Shown here in pieces: positions 17,299-26,008 of a stretch of DNA of 64,000 bases (position 1 is the first letter of the stretch; every line of letters begins with the position of its first letter). A program made the position numbers and the translations under genes. The DNA comes from JABMQB01 sp963677475 (GTDB taxonomy: Bacteria > Bacteroidota > Bacteroidia > Bacteroidales > Prolixibacteraceae). The notes beneath the pieces are model-generated. The model ran no database searches and was not told where the DNA came from. It saw only the letters and a list, made by a program, of their open reading frames with translations. The stretch spans positions 186,001 to 250,000 of the forward strand of contig CAXXQD010000021.1 of NCBI GenBank assembly GCA_963677475.2. Reading direction: 5' to 3'.

Positions 17299-18138
17299 TC
17301 AATTAAAAACAATATTGTCAATTAATCTAACTTTACCACAAAAAACGGCAATACAACCTACTTTCACAGAATCTTCATTCCAGTTCTTCACTGACTGAAG
17401 GTTCGTATCATCCACTATTTCAAAGTATTCAACAGTTAACCCCGGTATATTGTTGACTGAAGAAACAACCATTTGCTTCACTCTTTCTACGGAAAATTCT
17501 TTTGCAAAGTTCGTAGCATCTTTCAATGCTTTATAAATAGCGCCTGCATTTTCCTTCTCCATCTTAGTAAGCCTCTCATTCCTCGAACTCATCGCCAAAC
17601 CATTTTCTTCCCTTACAATGGGGCATCCAATAATTTCGGTTTTAATTTCAAGTTTATGAACCAAAGCTTTTATTACCGCCAATTGCTGAAAATCTTTCCA
17701 TCCAAAATAAGCCTTCCGTGGCTTTACTATCTCAAGCAAGCGGCTCACAACCTGGGCAACTCCGTTAAAGTGTCCCGGCCTGAATTTCCCTTCCATCACA
17801 GTTTCAATGCTACCGAAATTAAATTTTCTTGTATCCGGTTCGGGATATACATCCTCAAAATCAGGAGCATATACGTAATTACAAGACGTTTTTTCCAACA
17901 TTTTAATGTCCTCTTCCTGTTTTCTTGGATAAGATATTAAATCATTTTTATCGTTAAACTGGGTTGGATTTACAAAGATACTTACCACAACAATCTCATT
18001 TTCTGACCCCGCAATTTTTACAAGAGACAGGTGCCCTTCATGTAAAGCCCCCATGGTAGGCACAAATCCAACAGACTGATTGTTAGCTTTTTGAGATAGT
18101 TTTTTTTGTAATTCTAACCCTGTTTTAATTAGCTCCAT
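17299..18138 (-). CDS. panC: Pantothenate synthetase
   Basis: From the ATG at 18138 (MELIKTG) the protein has 279 residues; the upstream frame to 18189 would add 17 hydrophobic residues not typical of the family. PTMGALHEGHLSLV carries the HxGH nucleotide site, SIFVNPTQF and GRPGHFNGVAQVV (here FRPGHFNGVA) bind pantoate, and IVREENGLAMSSRN contains the KMSKS-like SSRN loop. It joins pantoate and beta-alanine using ATP. The partner gene panD follows by 12 bp; panB is not in the window. Confidence 0.97.
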   Translation of the reverse strand: MELIKTGLELQKKLSQKANNQSVGFVPTMGALHEGHLSLVKIAGSENEIVVVSIFVNPTQFNDKNDLISYPRKQEEDIKMLEKTSCNYVYAPDFEDVYPEPDTRKFNFGSIETVMEGKFRPGHFNGVAQVVSRLLEIVKPRKAYFGWKDFQQLAVIKALVHKLEIKTEIIGCPIVREENGLAMSSRNERLTKMEKENAGAIYKALKDATNFAKEFSVERVKQMVVSSVNNIPGLTVEYFEIVDDTNLQSVKNWNEDSVKVGCIAVFCGKVRLIDNIVFN

Positions 18139-18235
18139 CGCCTTGAAATTCAGAATGCAAAGTAAATAAATTAATTTCCAATAAAACAAGTTTTAAGCTT
18201 TAGAAAGGCCTAACTTTATCTAATATTCATTCAAA

Positions 18236-18266
18236 TTGAAAAATCGGGATATTTTTACTATTTTTG
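18236..18266 (+). promoter_or_regulatory. Bacteroidetes-type promoter for the GT5-domain gene
   Basis: A TTG at 18236 (-33 box) and TATTTTTG at 18259-18266 (-7 box, TAnnTTTG) are separated by 20 bases, matching the known Bacteroidetes sigma-ABfr pattern. The expected start lies about 25 bases before the ATG at 18297. Confidence 0.7.
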
Positions 18267-18296
18267 CACTCTTAAATTACCATCTTATTCTGTTCA

Positions 18297-19097
18297 ATGG
18301 AAAAAATGAAAATTCTTTACATTTCACAAGAAATAACGCCTTATTTGCCCGAATCTGAAATGTCGGAGATTTGCAGGTATTTGCCTCAAGGTGTTCAAGA
18401 AAGAGGCCGGGAAATCAGGACGTTTATGCCAAGGTATGGATGTGTAAATGAAAGGCGCAATCAATTGCACGAAGTTATTCGCCTTTCAGGGATGAATTTA
18501 GTTATTAACGATACCGACCACCCTCTGATTATTAAAGTTGCCTCCATTCAAGCTGCGCGCATGCAAGTATATTTCATTGATAATGAAGATTATTTTCAGC
18601 GAAAGGCAGTTTTAACAAACGACAAAGGAGTTGAATTTCCGGATAACGATGAGCGCGCCATATTTTTTGCCCGCGGTGTATTGGAAACCGTAATTAAGTT
18701 AAGATGGGTGCCCGATATTATCCATTGCAATGGATGGCTAACTTCATTAGTTCCGCTTTACATAAAAAAATATTATAAAGATGATCCACTTTTCAGGAAT
18801 GCAAAAGTAGTTTACTCTGTTTATAACGATAAATTTGCAAATCCGTTGGCAAATGATTTCAAAGACAAGCTCCTATTTGAAGGTGTTACCCCGGAAGATG
18901 TGGAGATTCTCAAAACTCCTGATTTTGTAAATATTAGCAAACTTGCAATTGACCATTCAGATGCTGTTATTCAAGGTTCAGAAGATGTGGATGACAATGT
19001 ATTAAAATACGTACAAGATTCTGACAAATTATTCCTTGGCTATCAAACCAAAGAAGAATATATTGATAGTTACAACGAATTTTACGATAAGGTTTAA
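18297..19097 (+). CDS. Glycogen/starch synthase N-terminal (GT5) domain protein
   Basis: The 266-residue protein matches only the N-terminal half of GT5 glycogen synthases: KILYISQEITPY at the start, DERAIFFARGVLETV, VPDIIHCNGWLTSLVPLY (the HxxxW substrate-site region), and VVYSVYNDKF. The C-terminal GT-B domain that binds ADP-glucose phosphates is missing, and a terminator follows, so this is the whole gene. The initial K-x-GG-like loop is replaced by PESEMSE. Such half-length proteins next to panC are common in Bacteroidetes. It is unlikely to be an active glycosyltransferase on its own and may be regulatory or act with a partner. Confidence 0.75.
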   Translation: MEKMKILYISQEITPYLPESEMSEICRYLPQGVQERGREIRTFMPRYGCVNERRNQLHEVIRLSGMNLVINDTDHPLIIKVASIQAARMQVYFIDNEDYFQRKAVLTNDKGVEFPDNDERAIFFARGVLETVIKLRWVPDIIHCNGWLTSLVPLYIKKYYKDDPLFRNAKVVYSVYNDKFANPLANDFKDKLLFEGVTPEDVEILKTPDFVNISKLAIDHSDAVIQGSEDVDDNVLKYVQDSDKLFLGYQTKEEYIDSYNEFYDKV

Positions 19098-19144
19098 CAG
19101 CAATTTTACCTAGTAAAAGAAAAAATTATTCAATTTAAATACTT

Positions 19145-19172
19145 AAGCTTTGCAAATATGCAAGGCTTTTTT
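19145..19172 (+). terminator. Intrinsic terminator after the GT5-domain gene
   Basis: A 10-bp stem AAGCTTTGCA / TGCAAGGCTT (one T-G pair) with an AATA loop is followed by six T. It ends the transcript 48 bp after the stop. Confidence 0.85.
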
Positions 19173-19338
19173 ATTTGTATTCTGACCCAAATCATTAATT
19201 GACAAAGCATTTTTACTCGTAATAATTCCGAATCTGTTACTTTCATAAAATAATTATACATTTTTAAATAATTTTATGGCTTAATCCCGTTAAATAATGA
19301 GGGCAAAACGTTAATTTGCGTTCAAAATACGAAATGAT

Positions 19339-21177
19339 ATGTGTGGAATTGTTGGGTACATAGGCGATAAAAATGTTTATCCTATTTTAATAAACGGACT
19401 AAAGAGATTGGAATACAGAGGATACGATTCTGCAGGAATTGTACTTTTTGATTCACAATTAAATATCTATAAGCAAAAAGGGAAAGTTAGCGGGCTGGAA
19501 GAATTTGTGGCCGATAAAAACACTAATGGTACGATTGGAATAGGCCATACAAGATGGGCAACACACGGCGAACCAAACAATATAAATGCGCACCCCCATG
19601 TTTCCATGAATGGTATTTTTTCATTGGTCCATAATGGTATTATCGAAAATTACGATGAAATTAAAAAAGACCTCCTGAAGCAAGGAATAAGGTTTTATAG
19701 CGATACAGACTCGGAAGTACTGGCTAATTTAATTGAATATTTTTACCAGCAAAATGAGAACGTTACTGCCGAGATGGCGGTTCGGTTAGCTTTGTCGAAA
19801 GTTGTTGGTGCATATGGGTTAGTGGTTATTTGTAAAGAAGAAAGCGATAAACTTATTGCAGCCAGAAAAGGTAGTCCGTTAGTAATCGGGATTGGCAAAA
19901 ACGAGTATTTTATTGCCTCTGACGCCACTCCAATTATCGACTATACAAAGCAAGTGGTTTACCTAAACGATTTTGATGTGGCTGTTATTGAAAAAAACAG
20001 CCTGACCCTTAAAAATATTGAAAACAATCCTGTCCCGATAAAAATTAAAGAAGTTGATTTGCATATCGGGGAAATGGACAAAGGTGATTTTGAGCATTTT
20101 ATGCTCAAGGAAATTTTTGAACAACCAAAAACCATTGAAGACACTTTTCGTGGACGGATACATATCGATCAATCGGAAATCGTTCTGGGCGGACTTATGG
20201 ATGTGTTTCCCAGGATTAAAGATGCCAACAGGATTATCATTATAGGTTGCGGAACTTCGTGGCATGCAGCGCTTATAGGGGAATATATGATCGAAGAATA
20301 TGCCCATATTCCAGTCGAAGTTGAATATGCCTCTGAGTTTAGGTACCGAAAACCAGTTATTACTGAAAAAGATGTGATCATCGCCATAAGCCAAAGTGGT
20401 GAAACTGCCGATACTTTGGCAGCTATTGCAATGGCAAAACAAAAAGGGGCACTTATTCTAGGTATTTGCAATGTTGTTGGTTCAAGTTTAACCAGGGAAA
20501 CCGATGCCGGTGTTTATACACATGCCGGGATGGAAATTGGGGTAGCATCAACAAAAGCTTTTACTGCCCAGGTAACCGTTTTGTCCATGTTGGCACTAAA
20601 ACTTGCAAATACAAAAGGAACTATTGAAACGGAATTATACACCACATTGATTAAAGAGCTTGCCGATATTCCTGAAAAGATTAAAACCATCCTTATTTCA
20701 CATCCAAGTATAAAAGAAATCGCAAAAAAATACCAGGAAGCAAACAGCGCGCTATACCTTGGAAGGGGTTATTTGTTCCCGGTCGCGTTGGAAGGCGCTT
20801 TAAAGCTCAAAGAAATCTCATATATCCATGCAGAAGGGTATGCCGCAGGCGAAATGAAACATGGACCAATTGCACTGGTTGACAGCAATCTACCTGTAGT
20901 GGTAGTTGCCCCACAAGATAATTACTACGAAAAAATTGTAAGTAATATCCAGGAGGTTAAGGCAAGAAACGGGAATTTAATTGCAGTTGTAACTGAAGGC
21001 GATGTACGGTTAAAAGAAATGGTGGAAGATGTATTTGAAATCCCAAAATCGCATCCTTCTGTGTCTCCTCTTTTAGCGATTATCCCATTGCAGCTTTTTT
21101 CTTATTACACTGCACTTTTGCGGGGCTGTAATGTTGACCAGCCCAGAAACCTGGCAAAATCGGTAACGGTTGAGTAA
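19339..21177 (+). CDS. glmS: Glutamine-fructose-6-phosphate aminotransferase
   Basis: The 612-residue enzyme starts MCGIVGY, where Cys2 becomes the catalytic N-terminal nucleophile of the glutaminase domain. TRWATHGEPN and HNGIIENY contact glutamine. Two SIS domains follow, with GCGTSWHAAL, SQSGETADTLAA and the C-terminal DQPRNLAKSVTVE signature. It makes glucosamine-6-phosphate, the first amino sugar for peptidoglycan and surface polysaccharide. The length is normal and no glmS ribozyme-like structure is seen in the 166 bp before it. A perfect 9-bp inverted repeat lies downstream. Confidence 0.97.
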   Translation: MCGIVGYIGDKNVYPILINGLKRLEYRGYDSAGIVLFDSQLNIYKQKGKVSGLEEFVADKNTNGTIGIGHTRWATHGEPNNINAHPHVSMNGIFSLVHNGIIENYDEIKKDLLKQGIRFYSDTDSEVLANLIEYFYQQNENVTAEMAVRLALSKVVGAYGLVVICKEESDKLIAARKGSPLVIGIGKNEYFIASDATPIIDYTKQVVYLNDFDVAVIEKNSLTLKNIENNPVPIKIKEVDLHIGEMDKGDFEHFMLKEIFEQPKTIEDTFRGRIHIDQSEIVLGGLMDVFPRIKDANRIIIIGCGTSWHAALIGEYMIEEYAHIPVEVEYASEFRYRKPVITEKDVIIAISQSGETADTLAAIAMAKQKGALILGICNVVGSSLTRETDAGVYTHAGMEIGVASTKAFTAQVTVLSMLALKLANTKGTIETELYTTLIKELADIPEKIKTILISHPSIKEIAKKYQEANSALYLGRGYLFPVALEGALKLKEISYIHAEGYAAGEMKHGPIALVDSNLPVVVVAPQDNYYEKIVSNIQEVKARNGNLIAVVTEGDVRLKEMVEDVFEIPKSHPSVSPLLAIIPLQLFSYYTALLRGCNVDQPRNLAKSVTVE

Positions 21178-21206
21178 ATAATATTCGTCATCCCCAAATT
21201 ACGGAG

Positions 21207-21227
21207 TATTAATCCTTAGGATTAATA
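21207..21227. repeat. Perfect inverted repeat downstream of glmS
   Basis: TATTAATCC and GGATTAATA form a 9-bp stem with a 3-base loop. No T-run follows, so it is a weak terminator at best or an operator-like palindrome ahead of the next gene. Confidence 0.4.
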
Positions 21228-21274
21228 GAAATTGTTGTAAATTTATTTCCAAAATATGATGTAACCTTTCAACC

Positions 21275-22792
21275 ATGAAAAAAGCCTTATTGTTACTTTT
21301 TATTCTGTTTTTACTTAACAGTTGTAAAAATAATTATTCGTTAGAAGTCAATATTTCGCCTGAATACAGTGGTTCTGTTACTCCAACCGGAGGCGTTTTC
21401 GAGGAAGGGACCGAGGTTACAATAATTGGCACACCATCCAATGGATTTATCTTTAAAGAATACAAAGGAGATTTTTATGATACATCGAATCCAACAACGG
21501 TTAAAATGAATTCAAATAAATCAATAACAGTTGTTTTTGAAGAAAATGATTCAGATGAAGATGGTATAATGGATAACTCTGATAATTGCCAGGACACACC
21601 TTATGGCGAAATTGTTGATTCGAATGGTTGCTCTTCATCTCAGAAAGATTCTGATGGTGACGGAATCATGGATAACATTGATCAATGTCCGAATACCCCA
21701 ATTACTGAAGCTGCTGATCAGCATGGTTGCTCACTAAGCCAAAAAACGTATGTGCCAGATGATAAGTTTGAACAATATTTAATTGATCATCGCTATGATA
21801 CGGAATTGGACGATTATGTAAAAACAGCAGCAATAGAAAATATAACCTCTTTAGAATTATACAACCGTGGAATTACAGACCTTACGGGGATTGAAAGTTT
21901 TATAAGTTTAACCGAATTACAATGTAGTAATAACCAGTTATCGAGCATCGATCTTAGCAACTGTACAAAATTAATTACCTTAAATTGCTTGAATAACGAG
22001 TTAACAAATCTGGATGTGTCTAATTGCTCTGAGCTTTATCTGATTGATTGTAGAGAAAATGAACTAAGTAGTTTAGATATTAGTAACTTGTCAAAATTAG
22101 TTACACTTAATTGTTCGCAAAACAATCTTTCAAGTATAAATATTAGCAATTGTTCTGATCTGAGAATTCTACATTGCAATCAAAATCAACTCAATGCCTT
22201 AACCATAAACGACAGCCCTTCGTTGCTTAATTTAAATTGCGCCAATAACCAACTAACAAACCTTGATTTAAATTTATGCACGCAGTTGGAAGTATTAGAT
22301 TGTAAGCAGAATAGGCTTAATAGTTTCAATATAAGTAATTGCCAATTACTGAATAACCTTGACTGCGAACAAAATCAGTTAACTACAATTGATATTGATG
22401 ACTTTCATAATTTAACCCATTTTTATTGCAGCCAAAACCTACTCTTAAATTTGGATTTAAGCACTTGCACAGGATTAACAACACTAGAATGCGAGCAAAA
22501 TAGACTTACCAATATAAATATAGATGCTTGTACACTTTTAGGGACATTAGAATGTAGCTTGAACCAACTTACCAATTTAAATGTAAGCAGTTGCACACAA
22601 ATAGGAACATTATTTTGTGACAGAAATCAACTTACGGATTTGGATGTAAGCAATTGTGACTGGTTAAATTATTTTAATTGCGAACAGAACCCTTTAACTT
22701 GTATAACAGTCAGTCAATATCAGCTCAACAATATCCCACCATATTGGCAAAAAGGCTCAAACGATACATATTCAATAAATTGCAGCCAATAA
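21275..22792 (+). CDS. Surface lipoprotein with TSP3-like and cysteine leucine-rich repeats
   Basis: The 505-residue protein has a lipobox (LLNSC, Cys17). Residues 22-90 match a Listeria-Bacteroides (InlB B-type) repeat: GSVTPTGGVFEEGTEVTI and GFIFKEYKGD. Two acidic DSDGDGIMDNxDxCP thrombospondin type-3-like calcium motifs follow (about 92-150). The C-terminal 300 residues are about thirteen leucine-rich repeats of 21 residues (L..L.C..NQL..LD.SNC), each with one or two Cys; the ladder of Cys suggests an ordered stack. It is probably an outer-surface binding or adhesion protein. It stands alone between glmS and a convergent gene. Confidence 0.8.
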   Translation: MKKALLLLFILFLLNSCKNNYSLEVNISPEYSGSVTPTGGVFEEGTEVTIIGTPSNGFIFKEYKGDFYDTSNPTTVKMNSNKSITVVFEENDSDEDGIMDNSDNCQDTPYGEIVDSNGCSSSQKDSDGDGIMDNIDQCPNTPITEAADQHGCSLSQKTYVPDDKFEQYLIDHRYDTELDDYVKTAAIENITSLELYNRGITDLTGIESFISLTELQCSNNQLSSIDLSNCTKLITLNCLNNELTNLDVSNCSELYLIDCRENELSSLDISNLSKLVTLNCSQNNLSSINISNCSDLRILHCNQNQLNALTINDSPSLLNLNCANNQLTNLDLNLCTQLEVLDCKQNRLNSFNISNCQLLNNLDCEQNQLTTIDIDDFHNLTHFYCSQNLLLNLDLSTCTGLTTLECEQNRLTNINIDACTLLGTLECSLNQLTNLNVSSCTQIGTLFCDRNQLTDLDVSNCDWLNYFNCEQNPLTCITVSQYQLNNIPPYWQKGSNDTYSINCSQ

Positions 22793-22823
22793 TTTAAAAA
22801 AAGGGGCATGTGAGCCTCCCAAC

Positions 22824-23906
22824 TTATTTTGTCGTGATTTTTATTATCGTTTGTTCTCCTTTTTTATCCCCTTTTGTTATATCGATCGTTTTAATGGTGT
22901 TGTGATCAATATCCTTTATTTTATTAGCTTTTACTTTTTTTCCATCCAGATAATATACCGTATTTGTATCGCCAGGTGCACTTAAGAAAATTGGCTCTCT
23001 CTGGTATCTTTCAGCCATTTGCCTGTATTTTTCTTCCATTTTAATATGGCGCTCAGCCATTTCACGGGCTTGTTCTTCAATTTTTTGTACTTGCTTTTCG
23101 CTCAGCACATGTTGTTGTTCGGCAAGTTGCCTGGCTTTTTCTTCCATTTGGCGAATTTTTTCCTGGTTAAAATACTCGCTTTTCTCAGCCATCTCCTGCG
23201 CTTTTAATTCCAATTCCCGCAACCTGTCCTCATCAAACCATTGCCTATTGGCAAAAGACTGCTCTATTTTTTCAATTTGTTCGGGTGATAGTCCTTGAAA
23301 ATCTAATGTATCCAGACCTTCGAAATCAAAGTCAAAGTTAAAATCAAAATCGTGTCCAAACCTAAAACTATTTGCCGTGCTGTTATTTACCCTATACAAA
23401 TTCTCCAGTCCCCTTAAGTTCATCACTCTTCCCAACTGTGATAGTGTGTTCATATTAATTAATCCACTTAATTCAACCAAATGAACCGACATTTCGGAGG
23501 ACGTAATCAATGCCAGAGAATTGATGTCTTCATTGTCTTTCTCTAAATATACTTTTACATCTTCACCCATTTGTCGTTCGGTTTTAAATAAAGAATAACC
23601 TGAGCCCTTGTAATATTCATTTAATTCCAAATACATGGTTTTAACCGTAGGTTCTTCGGTTCGCCCTTCAAAATCGCGCAGAGATACCAGCAAAATATTA
23701 TCCAAATCCTGTAAAGTAGCATAAACCGGTGATTCCTTATCGATATCTTTCTTTTTAAGGTACATCTCAAACATATCGCTTGAAATATTGCTGGCACTAA
23801 AACCATCTATCTGGGAATACTTATCGGTAAGTTTTTTAAAAAGGTCCTGCGAAAACACAGGAATTGTCAAAATTGACAGGATTAAAAGTATTGTTAATTG
23901 TTTCAT
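22824..23906 (-). CDS. DUF4252 protein with long charged coiled coil
   Basis: The 360-residue protein has a signal peptide (LTIPVFSQD) and a DUF4252 domain (about residues 20-170) with YSQIDGFSASNISSDMFEMYL and MSVHLVELSGLINMNTLSQL. Unlike typical members of about 170 residues, it continues with a 130-residue Glu/Gln/Arg-rich coiled coil with repeated EKARQLAEQQ / EEQAREMAER-like heptads and a basic C-terminal beta segment (TIKTIDITKGDKKGEQTIIKI). It is 7 bp from the anti-sigma-like gene, so it is probably a target or output of that ECF module. DUF4252 has no known function. Confidence 0.7.
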   Translation of the reverse strand: MKQLTILLILSILTIPVFSQDLFKKLTDKYSQIDGFSASNISSDMFEMYLKKKDIDKESPVYATLQDLDNILLVSLRDFEGRTEEPTVKTMYLELNEYYKGSGYSLFKTERQMGEDVKVYLEKDNEDINSLALITSSEMSVHLVELSGLINMNTLSQLGRVMNLRGLENLYRVNNSTANSFRFGHDFDFNFDFDFEGLDTLDFQGLSPEQIEKIEQSFANRQWFDEDRLRELELKAQEMAEKSEYFNQEKIRQMEEKARQLAEQQHVLSEKQVQKIEEQAREMAERHIKMEEKYRQMAERYQREPIFLSAPGDTNTVYYLDGKKVKANKIKDIDHNTIKTIDITKGDKKGEQTIIKITTK

Positions 23907-23913
23907 GATTGTA

Positions 23914-24351
23914 TTAATTAATGATTATTTCCACATTTTCATCTACCCAAAGAACCATCATTTCTTCCTGTTCCTCGGCTTGTAAGCTTTCCGAAACCTG
24001 GAGCATTGCCCTTTCCATTTCAAAAAACTGGTCTTCCATTGCACGGTTTTTATTGTTTCGGATATTTAGGAATACACTCATTACAATAAGAATTACCGCT
24101 GCAGCTGAGGTAAAACTGTATAAACGTACTTTTAATGAGCGCTTTTTTCTGCTTTGACCATCTATGAGCTTATTCAATTCGCTTTCCAAGCCTTCGGGCA
24201 CCTGGCTTTCATGGTCGAAAAAACGAAACATATCCTTTTCTGCAGAATCTCCTTCATCCTGAAACAAAACATCCTTAATTTTTTTCTCTTCTTCTAACGA
24301 AGTATTTCCACTATAATACCTGCTTAACAGGTTGTTCCATTTCTTGCTCAT
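23914..24351 (-). CDS. Putative membrane anti-sigma factor
   Basis: This 145-residue protein overlaps the ECF sigma gene by 41 bp. It has an N-terminal acidic helical cytoplasmic part (WNNLLSRYYSGNTSLEEEKKI), one membrane segment at about residues 75-95 (SFTSAAAVILIVMSVFLNI), and a short external helix ending in acidic residues. That layout and the coupling to the sigma gene fit an anti-sigma factor, although no zinc-finger HxxxCxxC motif is present. It probably holds the sigma factor at the membrane. No close family is recognised. Confidence 0.65.
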   Translation of the reverse strand: MSKKWNNLLSRYYSGNTSLEEEKKIKDVLFQDEGDSAEKDMFRFFDHESQVPEGLESELNKLIDGQSRKKRSLKVRLYSFTSAAAVILIVMSVFLNIRNNKNRAMEDQFFEMERAMLQVSESLQAEEQEEMMVLWVDENVEIIIN

Positions 24352-24844
24352 AATCGTAAATTTTATTCAATTCACTTTTTATCATTTGCCGCGCCCTTGA
24401 AAGGATAACCCGTATATAAGGCACTTCAAAATCCAACAATTCCTTAATCTCATCGAAAGAAAAACCGTCTATTTCCCTTAATTTTATCACTTCCCTGTAT
24501 TTTTCAGGTAATTTTTCGATAATCATTCGAACATGTTCCAAACGTTCAATAGCATCCCCATGCATTTCAATTGAATCGTGCATGCTGTTTTGTTCATGTT
24601 CGTCTGAAATTCTTTCGGGCTTTTTCTTTTTCAATAAATCAAAACAATGGTTTTTTGCGATCGTTATCACATAAGCCCGCATATTCGATACTTTCTCTAG
24701 TTCAAACCTTTTACCCCAAAGTTTAAGCATTAATTCCTGTATTGCATCTTTGCTTTCCTCTTCATCCTTCAAAATGCTGTTTATCAACGGATAAAGCTTT
24801 CTGGAGTAAGGGATGATCTGTATTTTGAACTCTTCTGCGGTCAT
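24311..24844 (-). CDS. ECF RNA polymerase sigma factor
   Basis: The 177-residue protein has region 2 (EESKDAIQELMLKLWGKRFE, NMRAYVITIAKNHCFDLLK) and region 4 (IIEKLPEKYREVIKLREIDGFSFDEIKELLDFEVPYIRVILSRAR). The length is normal. It heads a three-gene set with the putative anti-sigma and the DUF4252 protein, a common Bacteroidetes arrangement. The stop lies inside the anti-sigma gene, implying coupled translation. Confidence 0.9.
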   Translation of the reverse strand: MTAEEFKIQIIPYSRKLYPLINSILKDEEESKDAIQELMLKLWGKRFELEKVSNMRAYVITIAKNHCFDLLKKKKPERISDEHEQNSMHDSIEMHGDAIERLEHVRMIIEKLPEKYREVIKLREIDGFSFDEIKELLDFEVPYIRVILSRARQMIKSELNKIYDYEQEMEQPVKQVL

Positions 24845-24953
24845 TCTATAAGTATGGACGATTTGCTTCTGCGTTTATAACAAAAGCAACAAAGAATTTT
24901 TGAGATTAGTAATTTTCATGAAAACATGTATTTTTGTGCATCAAATTTTCAAC

Positions 24954-25526
24954 ATGCCATTTACGCAAGTTATTACATTTATCCTTATTGGAATAGGATT
25001 AAGCTTTGATTCGTTCGCTGTTTCGGTTTCCTGTGGATTACTAAAAAAAGAAATCAGGTTTGTACAAGCATGCAAAGTGGCTTCATTTCTTGCTATATTT
25101 CAAGCAATATTCCCGGTTATTGGATGGCTGATTGGAAAATCCGTTAAAAACCTAATTGCAAATACCGACCATTGGATTGCATTTGGGCTTTTGTTGTTTA
25201 TAGGTATTAAAATGATCGTGGAGGGAGTAAAACCCGATGGATCTTTAAAAAAGCTTGATCCTTTTAAGCCATTAGTCCTTATTGGGCTGGCAATTGCCAC
25301 CAGCATTGATGCACTTGTGGTTGGACTAAGTTTTGGTTTACTTGACGATCCTATTATTTTGCCCGTCATTATTATTGGAGGCGTAACTTTTATCGCTTCA
25401 ATGTTAGGAATGCTTTTTGGCAAGAATATTCCTTCAAAAAGAAGCCATCAGTCCATTATAATAGGGGGAATAATTCTTATCGTAATCGGTGGTAAAATAT
25501 TACTGGAACACCTGTTCTTTAGTTAA
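24954..25526 (+). CDS. mntP: Manganese efflux pump MntP
   Basis: From the ATG at 24954 (MPFTQV) it has 190 residues, the usual MntP length; the in-frame extension to 24900 is non-family sequence. Six membrane helices are visible, with the paired acidic motifs GLSFDSFAVSVSCG in helix 1 and ATSIDALVVGLSFG in the fourth, whose Asp residues bind Mn2+. It exports manganese across the inner membrane. No Mn riboswitch (yybP-ykoY) was recognised upstream. A TATTTTTG box at 24929 may be its -7 element. Its end overlaps the convergent lipoprotein gene by 8 bp. Confidence 0.93.
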   Translation: MPFTQVITFILIGIGLSFDSFAVSVSCGLLKKEIRFVQACKVASFLAIFQAIFPVIGWLIGKSVKNLIANTDHWIAFGLLLFIGIKMIVEGVKPDGSLKKLDPFKPLVLIGLAIATSIDALVVGLSFGLLDDPIILPVIIIGGVTFIASMLGMLFGKNIPSKRSHQSIIIGGIILIVIGGKILLEHLFFS

Positions 25527-25917
25527 TTCTTTCAACCTTAAGTGTTATTTCCTTCTCACTCAATTCGACATCATCTCCCAAAACCGGATATGGCTCTACC
25601 GATACAAGTTCAATACTGATATTGTCAATCGTATCAGCCGGATTATCATAAGTATTTAATTCTAAAAGATGCAAGCGATCAGTTTCAATGGCAATGGCAA
25701 CTACAGCAGATCCCTGCCATATACAATCTGCATTTGCAGGACAGCGTGAATCATTCATTAATGCTGCTGTCATCTGTATATCATCTCCTAATGCATCATA
25801 GGTAACCTCATAACCGAATAACATATTTTGTCCGAAGTTGAAAGTGGGATTTTCAGGATCATTCTTTTCACAAGAAAAAACAAGCAAAGTGACCAACAAT
25901 ACAGCAATCCTTTTCAT
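25519..25917 (-). CDS. Small lipoprotein with DSRCP...CIWQG motif
   Basis: This 132-residue protein has a lipobox (LLVFSC, Cys16). The mature part is beta-rich with the segment DSRCPANADCIWQGSA, a Cys-bearing pattern common in small Bacteroidetes lipoproteins of unknown function, followed by a VAIAIE strand. The two Cys probably form a disulfide. It stands alone and its 3' end overlaps mntP by 8 bp on the other strand. Confidence 0.7.
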   Translation of the reverse strand: MKRIAVLLVTLLVFSCEKNDPENPTFNFGQNMLFGYEVTYDALGDDIQMTAALMNDSRCPANADCIWQGSAVVAIAIETDRLHLLELNTYDNPADTIDNISIELVSVEPYPVLGDDVELSEKEITLKVERIN

Positions 25918-26008
25918 GGCTCAAACGTTTATATTTACTTTCATAAGATGCATAAAACTACAAAAAGTTGCGTTAAAGGATTATTTTTGTGCCAATTAGT
26001 ATATTGAA

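Noticed and set aside
19098..19338. glmS ribozyme
   Set aside because: The leader is short and AT-rich, with only a terminator hairpin from the upstream gene; no ribozyme core is seen, and this element is mainly from Firmicutes.
24880..24953. Manganese riboswitch upstream of mntP
   Set aside because: The region is too short and I saw none of the conserved yybP-ykoY loop sequence.
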